A stretch of 64,000 nucleotides of DNA. Source: Ceratodon purpureus. Taxonomy: Eukaryota > Streptophyta > Bryopsida > Pseudoditrichales > Ditrichaceae. Location: contig CM026426.1 in NCBI GenBank assembly GCA_014871385.1, positions 89,682,250 to 89,746,249 on the forward strand, in the 5' to 3' direction. Position numbers and translations under genes: made by a program. Every line of letters begins with the position of its first letter. Positions within the stretch are counted from its first letter, which is position 1. Below, piece after piece: positions 22,461 to 34,399 of this stretch. A model generated the notes under the pieces. That model saw only the letters and a program-made list of their open reading frames with translations. It ran no database searches and had not been told where the DNA came from.

Positions 22461-22680
22461 TGTTACGAGTAGGCTACGTGCCTACTCGTCAAGACTACCA
22501 AATACATAGATATTAGATAGTTGAACTGATTAATAGCGTAGGAAATCCAAACGGTTGAGATGACTTCCTTTAAGACAATCGAAAGGAGACTCATCCTTTC
22601 ACTTGCCATCTTTTTAATTGATTTATGAATATGATATGTTTCCTTTCCACCATGGTTTGATGCGTAAAGAATGTTCATAG
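22461..22680 (+). repeat. Putative 3' LTR start of the chromovirus
   Basis: Starts with TG directly after the polypurine tract. Positions 22465-22489 form a perfect 10-bp stem (ACGAGTAGGC / GCCTACTCGT) around a 5-base loop. The right end was not found; the sequence passes into AT-rich DNA by about 22,690. Confidence 0.45.
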
Positions 22681-22689
22681 GTGCTGATT

Positions 22690-25600
22690 TCTAACATTAT
22701 AGCAAGTCTAGATATTATGATGTGGAATTAAATACAATGATAACGTTTTGCTTGGATTAAATAAATACAAATGTGATAACAATCATTGTTCACCAAAGTT
22801 TATATTGCAACCTCAAAATTTTATAGTACATCAAATTTATAAAGATACAAAAGTCTTCTTGCCTAATATTTAACCATGATTTTTGAAATCTAAATCTGAA
22901 ATATTAATGACTTTGCAATTTTAAATTAATTTTGGAAAAAACACTTTGTAACACAAATGGGAAGACGCCAAATTATGCATCTACCTTTGTCCACTTGAAC
23001 TTATATAAACAACATAAGAATAAAGTCTTTAATGAATTTCATTCATTTTAAAATGCATCTAATTAGACAATCACATTTTTACATATGCACCTATAATAGA
23101 TTTTTTTTTTTGTTTTTAATGAACAAACATTAATTTTTTAAAATATTAAGAATGTAGTTTTATTAAAGTTGTAGTAAAAAATAGTGATTTATTTAGTTAT
23201 TCATTATTCATGTCCTTAGGTGATGCTAAATGAACCCTAATGTGGTAGTTTGTACATTTTTAAAATCAAATTAGGGATTTTAATGGATTAAAGTTATGAA
23301 CATTGACATATAGAGTCAATAACATCTTCATTCTTTGATTCATGTAGATTTTATATCAAATGAAATAGCATAAACATGATTTCACCAAAGAAGGATTTTA
23401 TGGCCTATGAGTAATTGAGAAAGATGGGTTTTGCCCTTGCAAAAATGATAGATAAATTTTTAATAGTAAAATCAATCAAAGACAATAATGAGAATCATCC
23501 TTCCCAAAAGTGTACTTGATAACTATACAAAATTTTAAGCATAATATATAATGATATGATGATAATGAGAGGTTTAAAAATTATCTCGCATCATTTGCGA
23601 TTGGTGAAAAAAGAATTTGGTGCATCTTTCCATGGTTTTATCAATACGAAATATGTTCGCAATATGTCAAAGCCGGCTGTGTTTGTTGATAAAACAACAA
23701 GGCTTATTGTTCAAGGAATTACAGGTAAAAATGGAACATTTCACACGGAGCAAGCAATTGAGTATGGAACAAAAGTGGTGGGTGGAGTCACCCCTAAGAA
23801 AGGTGGAACTGAACATCTTGGCCTTCCCGTATTCAACACAGTTGCTGAAGCAAAGAAGGGTGTACAAGCTAATGCAACTGTCATATATGTGCCTCCTAAA
23901 ATGGCAGGTAAAGCAATTATGGAAGCATTAGATGCTGAATTAGACCTTATTGTTTGCATTACTGAAGGCATCCCTCAACAAGACATGGTCAAGGTTAAAG
24001 CTGCGCTTTTAACTCAAAAGAAAACTCGTTTGATTGGTCCGAATTGTCCTGGTATTATCAAACCTGGCGAGTGCAAAATTGGAATCATGCCTGGATACAT
24101 TCACAGACCAGGCCGCATTGGCATTGTTTCAAGATCTGGAACTCTTACATATGAAGCTGTATTTCAAACAACTGCTGTAGGATTAGGGCAATCAACTTGT
24201 GTTGGTATTGGTGGTGATCCTTTCAATGGAACTAATTTCATTGATTGTCTTGAATGCTTTGTAAAAGACCCACAAACTGAAGGTATTATATTGATAGGTG
24301 AGATTGGAGGTTCAGCAGAAGAGGATGCTGCTCAATTCATCATAAACAGCAAGACAAAAAAACCAGTTGTGTCGTTCATAGCGGGACTTACAGCTCCACC
24401 TGGTCGTAGAATGGGTCACGCTGGAGCCATTATCTCTGGAGGGAAAGGAACAGCACAAGATAAGATCAAAACTTTGCGAGGTGCAGGAGTAACAGTGGTG
24501 GAATCTCCAGCACAAATTGGTAAGGCCATGCACAAGCTGTTTAGAGACCGTAAACTTCTCTAACTTTTAATTGGTAATTGATGACATTTTTTGGTTAGTG
24601 TGTTGTTGAAATTTGGAACTACTGTTTGCTATGATACTAAACACTGCCCTAAAAAAATATTGTCTCTTTCACAAATAATTGGAACTTTTTGGAGCTTCAT
24701 ACAATGTCAATTTTGAATGTGAATTTGTGAATTCAATTATGAATGTAGGAAATTAAAAGATCTTTTAGTCAAAATAATTTTGTTAATTGAAAAAAGCTAT
24801 GCCCCTTTGAGACAATATTCCTTGATGAGGGGCAACTCCAATGTTTTTTATACACACTTCTACTAGCTTTGATTTTTGTAAAATAAAAATCACTTATTTG
24901 ATTTCCTTTGAGATTACCAAAAACATTTGCTTTACACTAGATATTTTTTCATTCAATGTGGAGGTAAATTTTCATCCAACCTTTTGATTATGATAAAAAA
25001 TAATATTCTTTATCACACAAATGGTGAAGATTGTTTTCTTTAATTCTCTTCATTTTCTTTACTTCAATAATAAAGAGAAACCTTTGTTCAAACATTATTG
25101 GATGTAAATTCAATAAAAAAAAAGAGTCAACAAAGAAAAAAAAACGTGGATTGGCAACATCATATATCCATGTTCCTTTTTAGTTTTTTTCAACAATGCT
25201 ATATTCCTTTGCAACTTCTAACATTTGATGTAGAAGGAACTAACATCATGTACAACTAACATTGTGTAACAATTAGACTTTGTGTAGTTCAAAGATTTCA
25301 CAACAAGAGAAGTCAAAGTATGTTCATCATGTTTTGGTAGGATTTATTTTTTTAATTTTTTTTTGTAATTCTAAAATCTTTTAATCCATGTAGTAGATTT
25401 TTATGAAACTTTTGTGCATAATATTTACATATAGTATGAAGCACATCTTACAATTGGAGATGCAGTAAAGTTATCGTTTTGGTAACTCCACTTTTTTCCT
25501 CAAAAATGGTAGTGTTGATGTGATTTTGGTGAAAAATGGTCAATAAATTTTAGAGGATTATATTTAGATTAGCCTTGCTTTTTAAAAATCATAAATAGTT

Positions 25601-26584
25601 TCAATGTTTGATTTTGATTGTAAGCTTTAATATAGTAGTATTTTTTCATATACATCAAATATAATAAATGGACATACAATTTCTTTTTGGAAAAGACAAA
25701 CCATAATTAATTTGTAAATTTAGAAAGTTTAGAAAAAAAATAAAAAATTAGTGTTTAGTAAAATCTAAGAGAACCTTGACAATCGATATATGAGCGATAA
25801 AAACATCACAATGAAGACATGATTTATCGATTGATGGTCAATTGTTGGATTTTTGTAATGCATGTATCTTTTGAAGACCATCCAATTTAGAAGTCTTATT
25901 AGGACACTACAAATCATAACTATGATACAATCTGAAAATAAATAATCAATAAATCAAGTTCACTTGGAAGGCCATGCAAGAGCTAAGTATTTGAATGTTT
26001 ATTATCTTGTATATGTGATTACAAATATTAATCAAGAAAACATGACTAGTCCTATTGCAAAGAATGTTTGACATTTGAATTACTCCCGAAGCCACTTTTC
26101 ATACAATGACTGCAAGTTTGACATCTCATTTTGTTTCAAATGGTAGGTTTTGCCCTATTCAACATAAAGGAAATCTTGTATGTGAGCGGTGAACGGAGAG
26201 CAGAAATTTATTGCTTGAAGAGAAAAAACTAAAATAGTATTTTAATTAAAAAAAGAGATTGTATTTAGAAGGTTCAAATTTTATTTGACATATTTAAAGA
26301 TCCCATAGAGCATTTCTAAACTTAATGAGCAAACAAGACTTAAGAACGTGGATTTGAGCATATAAAAATGGTTATAGATCTGCAATTTTGGTGCAATTCT
26401 TGGAAATAGATGAAGAACTTGGTGCACTTTAACATGGAATTATGAAAAAATGTGTTGAATCAACACTAGATGGTGTGGACGGGCATGGATAGCACGCCAA
26501 CAAGCCACATTTAGACAAGGATAGCTGAAGAAATTTCAATGTACCTGTTCTTTCGGATTCATGAATGATTACACCGTCTAGGAT
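22690..26584. other. AT-rich island around the succinyl-CoA ligase gene
   Basis: A block of about 3.9 kb that is visibly much richer in A and T than the DNA on either side, both in spacers and at third codon positions of its one gene. It is bounded on the left by the chromovirus LTR and on the right by another element's 5' LTR. Outside 23556-24563 no coding frame, repeat or RNA gene was seen. Confidence 0.6.
23556..24563 (+). CDS. Succinyl-CoA ligase (ADP/GDP-forming), alpha subunit, mitochondrial type, intronless
   Basis: A complete 335-codon frame. The enzyme converts succinyl-CoA to succinate with ATP or GTP formation in the TCA cycle, as an alpha/beta complex in the mitochondrion. Residues 1-40 are basic and Ser-rich ([18 protein letters not shown]), like a mitochondrial presequence. 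The CoA-binding domain has [18 protein letters not shown] and [20 protein letters not shown]; the ligase domain has [19 protein letters not shown] and [15 protein letters not shown]. The phosphorylated His is about residue 288 in [10 protein letters not shown]. The wording is plant-type, not animal-type. Alternative starts lie at codons 2 and 4. No intron, no damage and no poly-A tail; codons are AT-ending like the surrounding island. It could be an old retrocopy, transferred DNA, or a native gene in an AT-rich domain. Confidence 0.95.
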   Translation: MMIMRGLKIISHHLRLVKKEFGASFHGFINTKYVRNMSKPAVFVDKTTRLIVQGITGKNGTFHTEQAIEYGTKVVGGVTPKKGGTEHLGLPVFNTVAEAKKGVQANATVIYVPPKMAGKAIMEALDAELDLIVCITEGIPQQDMVKVKAALLTQKKTRLIGPNCPGIIKPGECKIGIMPGYIHRPGRIGIVSRSGTLTYEAVFQTTAVGLGQSTCVGIGGDPFNGTNFIDCLECFVKDPQTEGIILIGEIGGSAEEDAAQFIINSKTKKPVVSFIAGLTAPPGRRMGHAGAIISGGKGTAQDKIKTLRGAGVTVVESPAQIGKAMHKLFRDRKLL

Positions 26585-27444
26585 TGTCACGGCCCTAAAT
26601 TTAGTTCTTTGTTATGGAGGATTTGTGTTGTGCTGTTGTTCGGCTTAGAGAGAAGGATGACCAATTTGAGCCATATGTCGAAGAGGAAGGTGAGGAGCTT
26701 ATTATGCAGACACGGCAGCCGCAACATCCATCTACGATGCTTGAACAAAAGGATGAACTTAAGTAGGTAGTACCTCTTATTACAAAGGTACTAACATCTT
26801 TTCGATTATCCTACTGTAATCAACTAAAGACTAGTGGTTACGGCTGCTGAAGGCGAGGACGACGGCGAGAAGACTCTTAGTTCCTAGGGACGACCTCGTT
26901 AGTATAAGTACGTAGGCAGAAGATAGAGAAAGCAGTCCCAATACTTTTGGCTTAGCAGTGTCGTCATATCGTGGTTTGAGGCTCCGATCTTAGAACATGA
27001 TGTTGCCTTTTTTGTAATACTGGTTGCTCGTCTAAGCCATACGAATATATGAAGTTTGCCTCTCTCCCTCCCATTGCCTCTTGTCTAAACTAACCTCTGT
27101 ACTGTCTAACTCTCTCCTTGCTCACCGCCGTTTTGTACCTGTGTTTCTACTAACAAAGACGTCATGCGCTAACTCCAAGGCTCCCTTGCTCCTATCTAGA
27201 CTGAAAGAGAGAAAATAGAGCCGCTTCTCCTTCCCTCTGATTAGTCTAACCCTAAGCGGTTGACGTTTTGGTCCTAGGAAAAGAGTCGTCATTGATGTCC
27301 TAACGGCTTCTCTACTGCTGATACCCTCACAACTTCTCACTAGACCACTTTCTCTCTAAAATCATCCCTCTTGCTAAAAGAAAAGGACTAAATCGTCACT
27401 AGTTCTCCTTGACTCTCCTCTCCATCCGAAGAATCCAACTAACA
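26585..27444 (+). repeat. Putative 5' LTR of a Ty3-type element
   Basis: Starts TGTCACGGCCC and ends AACA just before a typical primer-binding region; about 860 bp. The boundaries rest on the TG...CA ends and the position upstream of gag. No second LTR was found in the window, so it cannot be confirmed by comparison. Confidence 0.45.
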
Positions 27445-27466
27445 TTTTGGCGACCATGTTGGGGAA
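27445..27466 (+). other. Primer-binding-site region of the LTR element
   Basis: TTTTGGCGACCATGTTGGGG resembles the TTTGGCGCC-GTTG-CGGGGA sequence found just after the 5' LTR of many plant Ty3 elements, with a few changes. Confidence 0.45.
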
Positions 27467-27614
27467 GGAATTTTGAGAAAATCGGGACTATGGATTAACT
27501 AGGAAAGCACCATGCCGCCTAAGAAAGATGGCTGTTGACGTAGCTAGAAACAATGACGGCGAAGAAACTACCGTCGAAGATGACCTAGAAGGAACAAAGG
27601 AGTTCTTATAGTGG

Positions 27615-28400
27615 ATGCGGCAACAGATGACTGACCTCGTCGCCAAAATCAAGGCCACCAATGCAAAATTAGAACAACTGAGCGTACAGTATCAGGATAT
27701 TCAAACAAGCCAAACCCCGGAAACTTTGCCTCAAGAAAATGATGGCCCAGCTTCTCAGGCACCGTTGGAAATATTGAAATCAGCCACCATACCTCAAGAA
27801 AACCCAACAACGGCAACGTCACGCAGTCTAAGAAGTCAAAACAGCCACACCAAGCTACATAACATTCCCTACCCTGTGTTTGACGACTTTGGCAACCCGG
27901 ATTGGCACATTAGAAGATTTAGGGTCATCGCTAAAACCAACGGCGTTACGCACATTGTTAACCTCCAGAATGTTCTTGGCACCACTCTCCAAGGAAATCC
28001 AATTAGCTGATATATTGATTTTGAAAGAGACCATCCGCATTCCGCGTGGGAAGAGATAGAAACGAGTAATTTACACAAGTTTCGGAAGCTAAATACAAGC
28101 TCCAAAATACTCAGAGCCTTAGGGAGTATTATGCAGGAGAAAAAGAGCCAGAAGATAAATGTTACTATAAATTCAAACAACTTGCAGACAAGCTTAATCA
28201 GAAACCTCAAGAGGATTACTTGTGTGAATGGTTCAAAAAGAGGTTGTTACCTTGGATTCAGCAAGGCATTGTCATTTGAGGCGTGAAAACACAGCCGCCA
28301 ATACTCAATGCCGCCAATGACATCCATTGGGAGATAGGAGCCTTGCATAGGTTACATACACCACTACCCTACAAGAAGAACTATGTCGAATTGACAGAAC
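27615..28400 (+). pseudogene. LTR retrotransposon gag, broken
   Basis: Begins with a coiled-coil stretch (MTDLVAKIKATNAKLEQLSV), then a linker, then the gag core: YPVFDDFGNPDWHIRRFRVI, LQNVLGTTLQGNPIS, then YIDFERDHPHSAWEEI. A TGA at about 28,008 replaces the Trp expected in the S-W-Y motif. After a frameshift near 28,085 the core continues as LREYYAGEKEPEDKCYYKF and QLADKLNQKPQEDYLCEWF. This is the family pattern of plant retrotransposon gag. No protease, RT or integrase follows: a truncated aquaporin-family copy begins about 300 bp later, so only the LTR-gag end of this element remains. Confidence 0.75.
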
Positions 28401-28715
28401 TTTGACATTGAAATGTCCAATATGATAACTTCAACATTGTTCTCTGTATTCTTGTCAATTTGGTCATATTTGTCAATCCCTGTCAACTCTTTGTCAACTT
28501 TTTAGTGCCAATTATTATCCCAGAGGACGAGCTGGCAGTACAATGAGAAAAATGCTGAGCTAGCAGTCTGAGATGGAAGAAAGGATGGGTGATCAAAAAT
28601 CCTATCTTTAAGGATCCTTTAGGTTTTGAAGTTGTGGACGTTGGAGCGCAAGAATTTTTGAAGCGTGGTGTGAAGAGAAGAAGTGAAAGTATGGCGGCGT
28701 TGGTGTGTAGCAATG

Positions 28716-29688
28716 GGTAGGTGTTTGCAATGGAGCTATGTGGGACGGCAATGATGTGCGTGGTGGGGTTGGCGGAATCGCGGATGCTGTCCTACCGGGC
28801 ACTAAGGGCCACGAAATTGGCTTCCTGGGAATTGCTTTCTGCTTTGGTCTTGGTGACTTTCTCCCCCTCCAGTTCAATGGTCACATTTTTGTACTAAAGA
28901 GTGGGCCAAGGGAAGCCCATTCCAATTCCCAGCGCGGCCACAGGGGAGCCCGGTAGGGCGACCTTTGGCCGAGCTGGGAGCTGGAATGTGCTTCCCCCGG
29001 CCCACTCTCTGGCGTTAAGGGAGAGGGGGCATATTCTGATTGAATACGATATACGAATGCATATTATCCAGTTATAGAATCGGCCCTTACGGCAAATTCA
29101 GCATCCATATTGAGCCAAGTTTAGGCATAATACGCCCCCCCCCCCCCCCCATCCCTTAACGGTAATACTCTACACCCTCTCTCTCCCCATGGCTGAAGGC
29201 GTCTTCGAAGTTCATGTCTTTCCTATATCTTGAATAGAGATCGCAAGTTTGCTTACATTTGGTTTTTGGGTTTTTTAGGGTTTGGTGGAAGTTGGTATCG
29301 TGTGTGGAAACCCTGTGTACTCAGAACCTGATTACTAGAAACTGACTACTAGAACCTGACTTCCATTGACTCTTCTTAGTGCAACCTGATTAAAACCGTG
29401 TTGTTTTGGCTGGTGCAAACAGGTCTTATCAATCCAGCTGTCGCACTTGCTGCAGCCGTGGTGGGCAAAATCACATGGAGCCGGTGTTTCGTCTGCATAG
29501 CTGCGGAGATGTTAGGTGAATTCTTGGGTGGTTTTCTTTTCTGGTTGACTTACATCCCGCATTTCCAGCCATTGGAGTTTGTGGAATCAACGGAGGACAA
29601 CATATGCGATTGCTGTGATCTAAAAGCAACGGTGTGGCTATCATCAAGTAGGAACTCAGTGAGCCTGCTCTTCGGTAAATTAGCTTAA
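28716..29688 (+). pseudogene. Aquaporin/glycerol-facilitator (MIP) family gene, broken, two exons recognisable
   Basis: MIP proteins are six-helix water or glycerol channels with two NPA boxes. Exon 1 (about 28,716-28,888) reads ELCGTAMMCVVG, then after a +1 shift ADAVLPGTKGHEIGFLGIAF and CFGLGDFLPLQFNGHI, the first two membrane helices. Exon 2 (from 29,423 after a CAAACAG acceptor) carries the first NPA box, GLINPAVALAAAVVGKITW, and a third helix, EMLGEFLGGFLFWLTYIPHF, then a loop ending SSSRNSVSLLFGKLA before a stop. The loop and helix spacing resemble GlpF-like plant MIPs (inference). The second NPA half is missing. There is a frameshift in exon 1, so it is not functional. Confidence 0.6.
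29135..29150. repeat. Run of 16 C
   Basis: Homopolymer between the two MIP exons, followed by ATCCCTTAACGG. It may be the expanded polypurine tract of an element on the minus strand, but nothing nearby proves that. Confidence 0.5.
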
Positions 29689-31139
29689 CTACTGGAAAAG
29701 GGCGGGTGACTACGCTCCCGTGGAGGCAGTGAGCGACTTCAGATCCGTCGCGCGAGGCGTGTCGACTTGATGGTGAATTGGGTCGAAGTCGCAACATGTC
29801 AGTGGGGGGGCCCGCTGTGGCCCTGTGGGAGTTTGAACCTTGGTCAGGGGTGAAACATGTTTTGTCATGAGGGTGCTTCCTGTGGTCTGCTTGCAGATGG
29901 ACGAGACGTAGATGTGAAGGATGTGGTTGCATTGGATGACAAGTGAATCACGGCCGGATGATTTGTCAATTTGTAGTTCAGTAATTTTTGGTCATTGATG
30001 CCCACTCTTGCATTGATGCCCGTCAATATTCTGTACTCGGAGATACCAGTGTAGGGTGTCTGCCCGGCTCAAAGTTCGGGGATTATATCGTGATCACATT
30101 ACCTGTTATGAATGACAACTTTATACCCTATAAAACCAAGGTATTCAAGTAAACCGGGTACATCGGAATGTATGCCAGGAGTCCTATTGACGTCCATCTC
30201 AAAGTGTTTCATGATGACGTGTTTTGTCGTCCTAGGAGCCTGTATGTGTGTATTAATTTGGACGTTTGAGCGCTATATTAAATTCTGATGATTAGCCGTA
30301 AAAGGTGCTTTCACCTGCGAACATTACGGTAGATCTATTTCCGAGTTTCCAGTTATAGAGAGTCTAAATTGAATTTAGTTTTGCCTACTCTCCTAGGTTG
30401 TGGTATTTAGCATGTTCGAATGGGGATCATGACACTGGATGCTAGTAATTAGCTCATGGACCGCAGTAAGAACGCTTCAACATGGCATGTTATGGGACTT
30501 CAATTCATTATGAAAGACGACTTTTAAGAAAGACATGGTTTGGATAAAACATGCAGAAGCACAAAAGATTTATTTGAGCGACGGAAAATCAGCTGATCAC
30601 AGATACACTGTCCCTAACGGACATTGGTCACACACGTTCAGAGGATGCTCATATCTATGTAGAACCTCCGCCTATTGTGTCCACCTTATACGATATGAGG
30701 AATTTAGAGTTCCACAGTAAGAGCGTGTCCTTTCCTCGTTTAGGGGGCATGGCACACTCTAGCGTAATGCGGTCATCGTTTGGATTTGGATGCATGACGG
30801 GAACCTGAGGTTTTAACACACGGAGCACGTGAATCCACTCAGCTCCTTTGTAATGGTTACCATGATTTGATGTACATATTGTTCTCCTCTGCTTCACATT
30901 ACATTTACCTGGAAGCGTAATCGACTTTGTTTCCTTGTACTATTTGTCCAATGAAGCAGTCTCTATAAACTGTATTCTGTATCATGTTTAAAAATACTAC
31001 CACAAACCTTGTCTGCTTTTTAATGAGGAACAGAGAACAATGAACTACAATGAAGAAGTGAAAAACGTCTCCCAAGTGATGAGACCACTACTTGTCCGGA
31101 TTGTCTTTTCTCTGTCCGGAGATATGTTTTAGGTAGAAG
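29689..31139. other. No gene seen
   Basis: No recognisable coding frame; the ORFs 29471-29932 (minus) and 30535-30720 (plus) have no family features. No repeats noted. Confidence 0.4.
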
Positions 31140-31900
31140 TAACCACTTTTTTCCCTTCTCCCGTTATTTAGTCCCCTTCCTCGTGTCCAATTTTGTGACT
31201 TCCAGACGTCTATGGTCCTTTCCTAGTTTCTGTTAATTCCCTTTACATTTTAATCCTATTCTTGTTTTTTTAAATCTATACCTTTTTTTCTTTTGATTGA
31301 TTTCCCGTTCATTGTCGTTTATTCTATCTTTAAATTATTTCTTTCCCTTCATCTCATCAGAACTTTTATATTCCACGCCTTTGTTTTCTTCTTCAATTCG
31401 TTGCTGATTTTACTAATTACGTTTCTATTTTCTTATAGTGTCGTAACTCTTCCTTCTGATTTCCAATTTCCCGTTTTTCTTCATATTCCCTTCTCCTATT
31501 TATTATTGTTTTCTTTTTTGGTTTTTTTGATCGCATTTACCTTCAAGTTCACCTGTTATTTTTACTATCTATATTTTTTATTTTTTTTATTTTTTTGTTT
31601 TGATATTTTTTTATTACCATGTACTTTCCGGTTCCCTGATTCATATTTTTTCTCTCTTTCCTTTTCACTCTGCCATTACCTCCACATTCCCTCACCATTC
31701 CTTCCTACCAATTTTTTTTTTCCTATTTCCACCCTCCATTCCCTTACCTCTATTATTGTTGTTTTTTTTTCCCCATTCTTATCTTCAATTTGTAATTTCT
31801 CTAATTTTTATTTTATTTCTATTTTCATCACTTATCCTCTTATTTTTATTATATTTCTATTTTCATCATCTATCCTATTCTCTAACATAGGCATCCTGGC
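31140..31900 (+). other. Polypyrimidine-rich tract
   Basis: About 750 bp with very few purines on the plus strand, mostly T with C. The long frame 31293-32033 runs through it only because TAA/TAG/TGA need purines; its product would be Phe/Leu/Ser-rich filler. I treat it as non-coding strand-skewed DNA. Confidence 0.6.
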
Positions 31901-31904
31901 CCCA

Positions 31905-33473
31905 ACCTCGCTTCGGATAAAGAACTTGAGTGCTCTAGCCATATGCGGAGGATTGTTGACGTCCCCAATCCGCAAGCTCTCCATCTCCATCTACTTGATC
32001 AGTCCCTTGAATTCGTCTTCTCAATGCTCATAGGGCCTGCAAAGGCATGCAAGCTGCGGTAGGCACCTCATATTCATAAAGAGTGGCGACCAGCTCCAGT
32101 CCTCGTCCTCTACTTCAATCCTTACCAACTTCTGCCATGAATGCCTCCCGTCTCATCTCTACCCCCTTGATGGACTTCTTGAACTCTTTGTGCTTCCTCA
32201 TAAAGGTGAGGATGTCATCCTGGTAGAGATAGAAATCATAAGTTTCTCTCTCTACGAGATCCCCGAACTTGCCACGAAGGCAGCCTTACACTTGTCCAAT
32301 GCTTCCACTGTCTCCTTCGGCATGGTCTCCTTCCATACCAGCCCACCCCAATGTTACTAACCCTAAACCCCTTCACCAAACCCCCCTTGAACACCCAAAG
32401 CACATTTTCTACAGAAACAATTTTGGTCAAAAAACTTACCATTAGCTCCAGATTGAAGTGCAAGAATCCTCAAGCCATGGACACACTTGGAGCCAGAGGC
32501 CCCCCAGCCAAGAACCGCCGCAACGCTTCTACCGGGTCGCGGAGGTCCGCCATCAACTCCTTTGGCATCATATTGCCGCACTGCTTCTGGAGACAATATA
32601 GTCCCAGAGGTTTACTTGGCGGCACTTGTGCCGACCGCGGGTCAATGTCTGGGAACATCTCCCTAGCCTTCATCGCCACTGCAGCCTTCACGATTGGCCG
32701 GTGTTGTGATCCCCTCTCTTGTGCCGTCTGTTGCCGCGGTCTCTCTTCTTCCTCAATGGCCGGTGGATTCATCGCACCCTTGCCTTCTTCAGCCTTCGAC
32801 TCTGACCGTCCAGCATCTCTCGGTGGTGAGCTAATGTCGTTTGGCGCCTCAACCTCTGGTGTTATCTCCTTTCTCCTGACTGTCCTCGGATTCCCTAACT
32901 CCATTACCTCTACCTCCTCGTCCTTAGTGCTGGGATTGTTGGGCGTTGTCATAAGCCGGGTCTTCTTCCCTCCAACCTCCGATGTACCCCATGTCGCCTT
33001 CGCCATAGCCGCCCTGGTTCTTCCGCCTACACCCGTCATCGCCGTCGCCCCTCCTCCCGGTACCCACCTTGAGTCCAATTCCCCTCCCCCGATCACTCCT
33101 AGCCACGTCCCGTCCCGGGCGGTCTTTCGCAGCCGCCGCAGTCTACTCGTCCCGGTCCCTACATCATAACCCCCTCCGTCACCCGAGCTTGCCTCGCCAT
33201 CACACACCCACCTTCCTCCTCTCTCCCTTGCCACTGTTGCCGTCTTCTATTTTTCGGAGTTGTCTTCTTCCTAACCGACCTCATCGGCGGTGTGTCCGCA
33301 GTCGGCGGCACTGCCCTCCTCACTAGTGATCTTCGTCCGTCCCGCAGGATCTCCATGACAGTCTGCGGGGGCTTCACCTTGAATTCCTTTGCCGGACTCT
33401 GCTCCCTGCCCCCGTGACTTCCTTCCCCATCTCCTTCAGTCCCTATGTGCTCGAGAGTACTCAAGACGATCAT
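31905..33473 (-). pseudogene. Large eroded ORF of unknown, probably transposon, origin
   Basis: Minus-strand frames form a chain: 33473-33159 (KEFKVKPPQTVMEILRDGRR ... basic KKTTPKNRRRQQWQG), 33234-32470 (Gly/Arg/Pro-rich, then MFPDIDPRSAQVPPSKP and a helical DLRDPVEALRRFLAGG), the same frame through one TGA to 32236, then further frames near 32,210 (DDILTFMRKHKEFKKSIKGV) and 31,920 (NNPPHMARALKFFIRSEVGA). The overlaps and stops imply several frameshifts. I recognise no family. The disordered charged first half and helical second half are like other transposon-borne accessory ORFs in this window. Confidence 0.4.
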
Positions 33474-34399
33474 CTGACCTTGCCCCGACCTTCATTCTTA
33501 TGTTTCTTGCGCCTCACCTATTCTCCCTCCACGTTGTCACTATCTTCCTCCACTCCCCCTGAACAACTAGTCTTGGCCTATCCTCCCTCGGCATTACCTT
33601 TGTCCTCCCCATCATCTGCCACGGAATCACAATCTTGTATTTGTGGAAAATCTGTCTTGCGATCTTGTTTCCGTCGATGCCGTGTGCGGGGTAGATTTTG
33701 AGCGCCCATACATAGCGTAGTCATACTCCAGGCAGTTACCCCCTTGTTGGTGTCATTGCAATGTCGCCTTGTCTACCATGTCCCCATCGCAATACTTGCT
33801 TACATGAGACGTCTTAGTATCAGCCCTTGAAGCCTCAAATTGATGTCAAAGTCTGCTCCAATAAGTTGTTTCAAATCACCAGCTCTCCTCAAATCCACCC
33901 TAGAACCTAAAGCACGCCAAACGACCGGTCTTGCACTCACCGATCGAAGTACTATTAGACCTAAATTCCCTCAAACGGCACAACCTTGCTTCCACAGCCC
34001 TGAACTACACTAGAAACGATAGCTCATCCTAACTTCTATTACACACATCAACAAAATCACTAAACCCTAACTACAATGTCAACAATGGAGCGTAGACACT
34101 CGCGGTATCGACATTCCGCGGTGACAACCTCCCCGCGAGAGAGACGACTAGATGAAAATGGCGCGAGCATGGATGAAGATGGCGCGAGTAGGTTGGGCAA
34201 GACCGGGCGCGGGGCGTTCCACAGGCGCGAGGACGGAGGTCCACAAGACCGGACGGGCAAGGGCCGGGATGGGGGAGGGCCCCGACAGACTGCGCTCCCC
34301 TGCCCGCGAGGCGGGCGGCTGCACCCCTCGTCGGGGGAAAATAGAGAGACCCGTTACTCTACAAAAATTCCAAGAATAGCATCTACGACTAAACTGCTT
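33474..34399. other. No gene seen; GC-rich patch at 34.07-34.34 kb
   Basis: No supported frame. 34,070-34,340 is GC-rich with repeated GCGCGAG motifs and is open in several frames on both strands, which GC-rich DNA does by chance. Confidence 0.35.

Noticed and set aside
31293..32033. 246-codon open frame
   Set aside because: It lies in a polypyrimidine tract where stop codons are rare; the product is Phe/Leu/Ser filler with no motif.
33996..34015. CACTAGAAACG as a CACTA left terminus matching 35,755
   Set aside because: It lacks the TAG of the CACTAGTAGAAA end and does not pair with the right end beyond a few bases.
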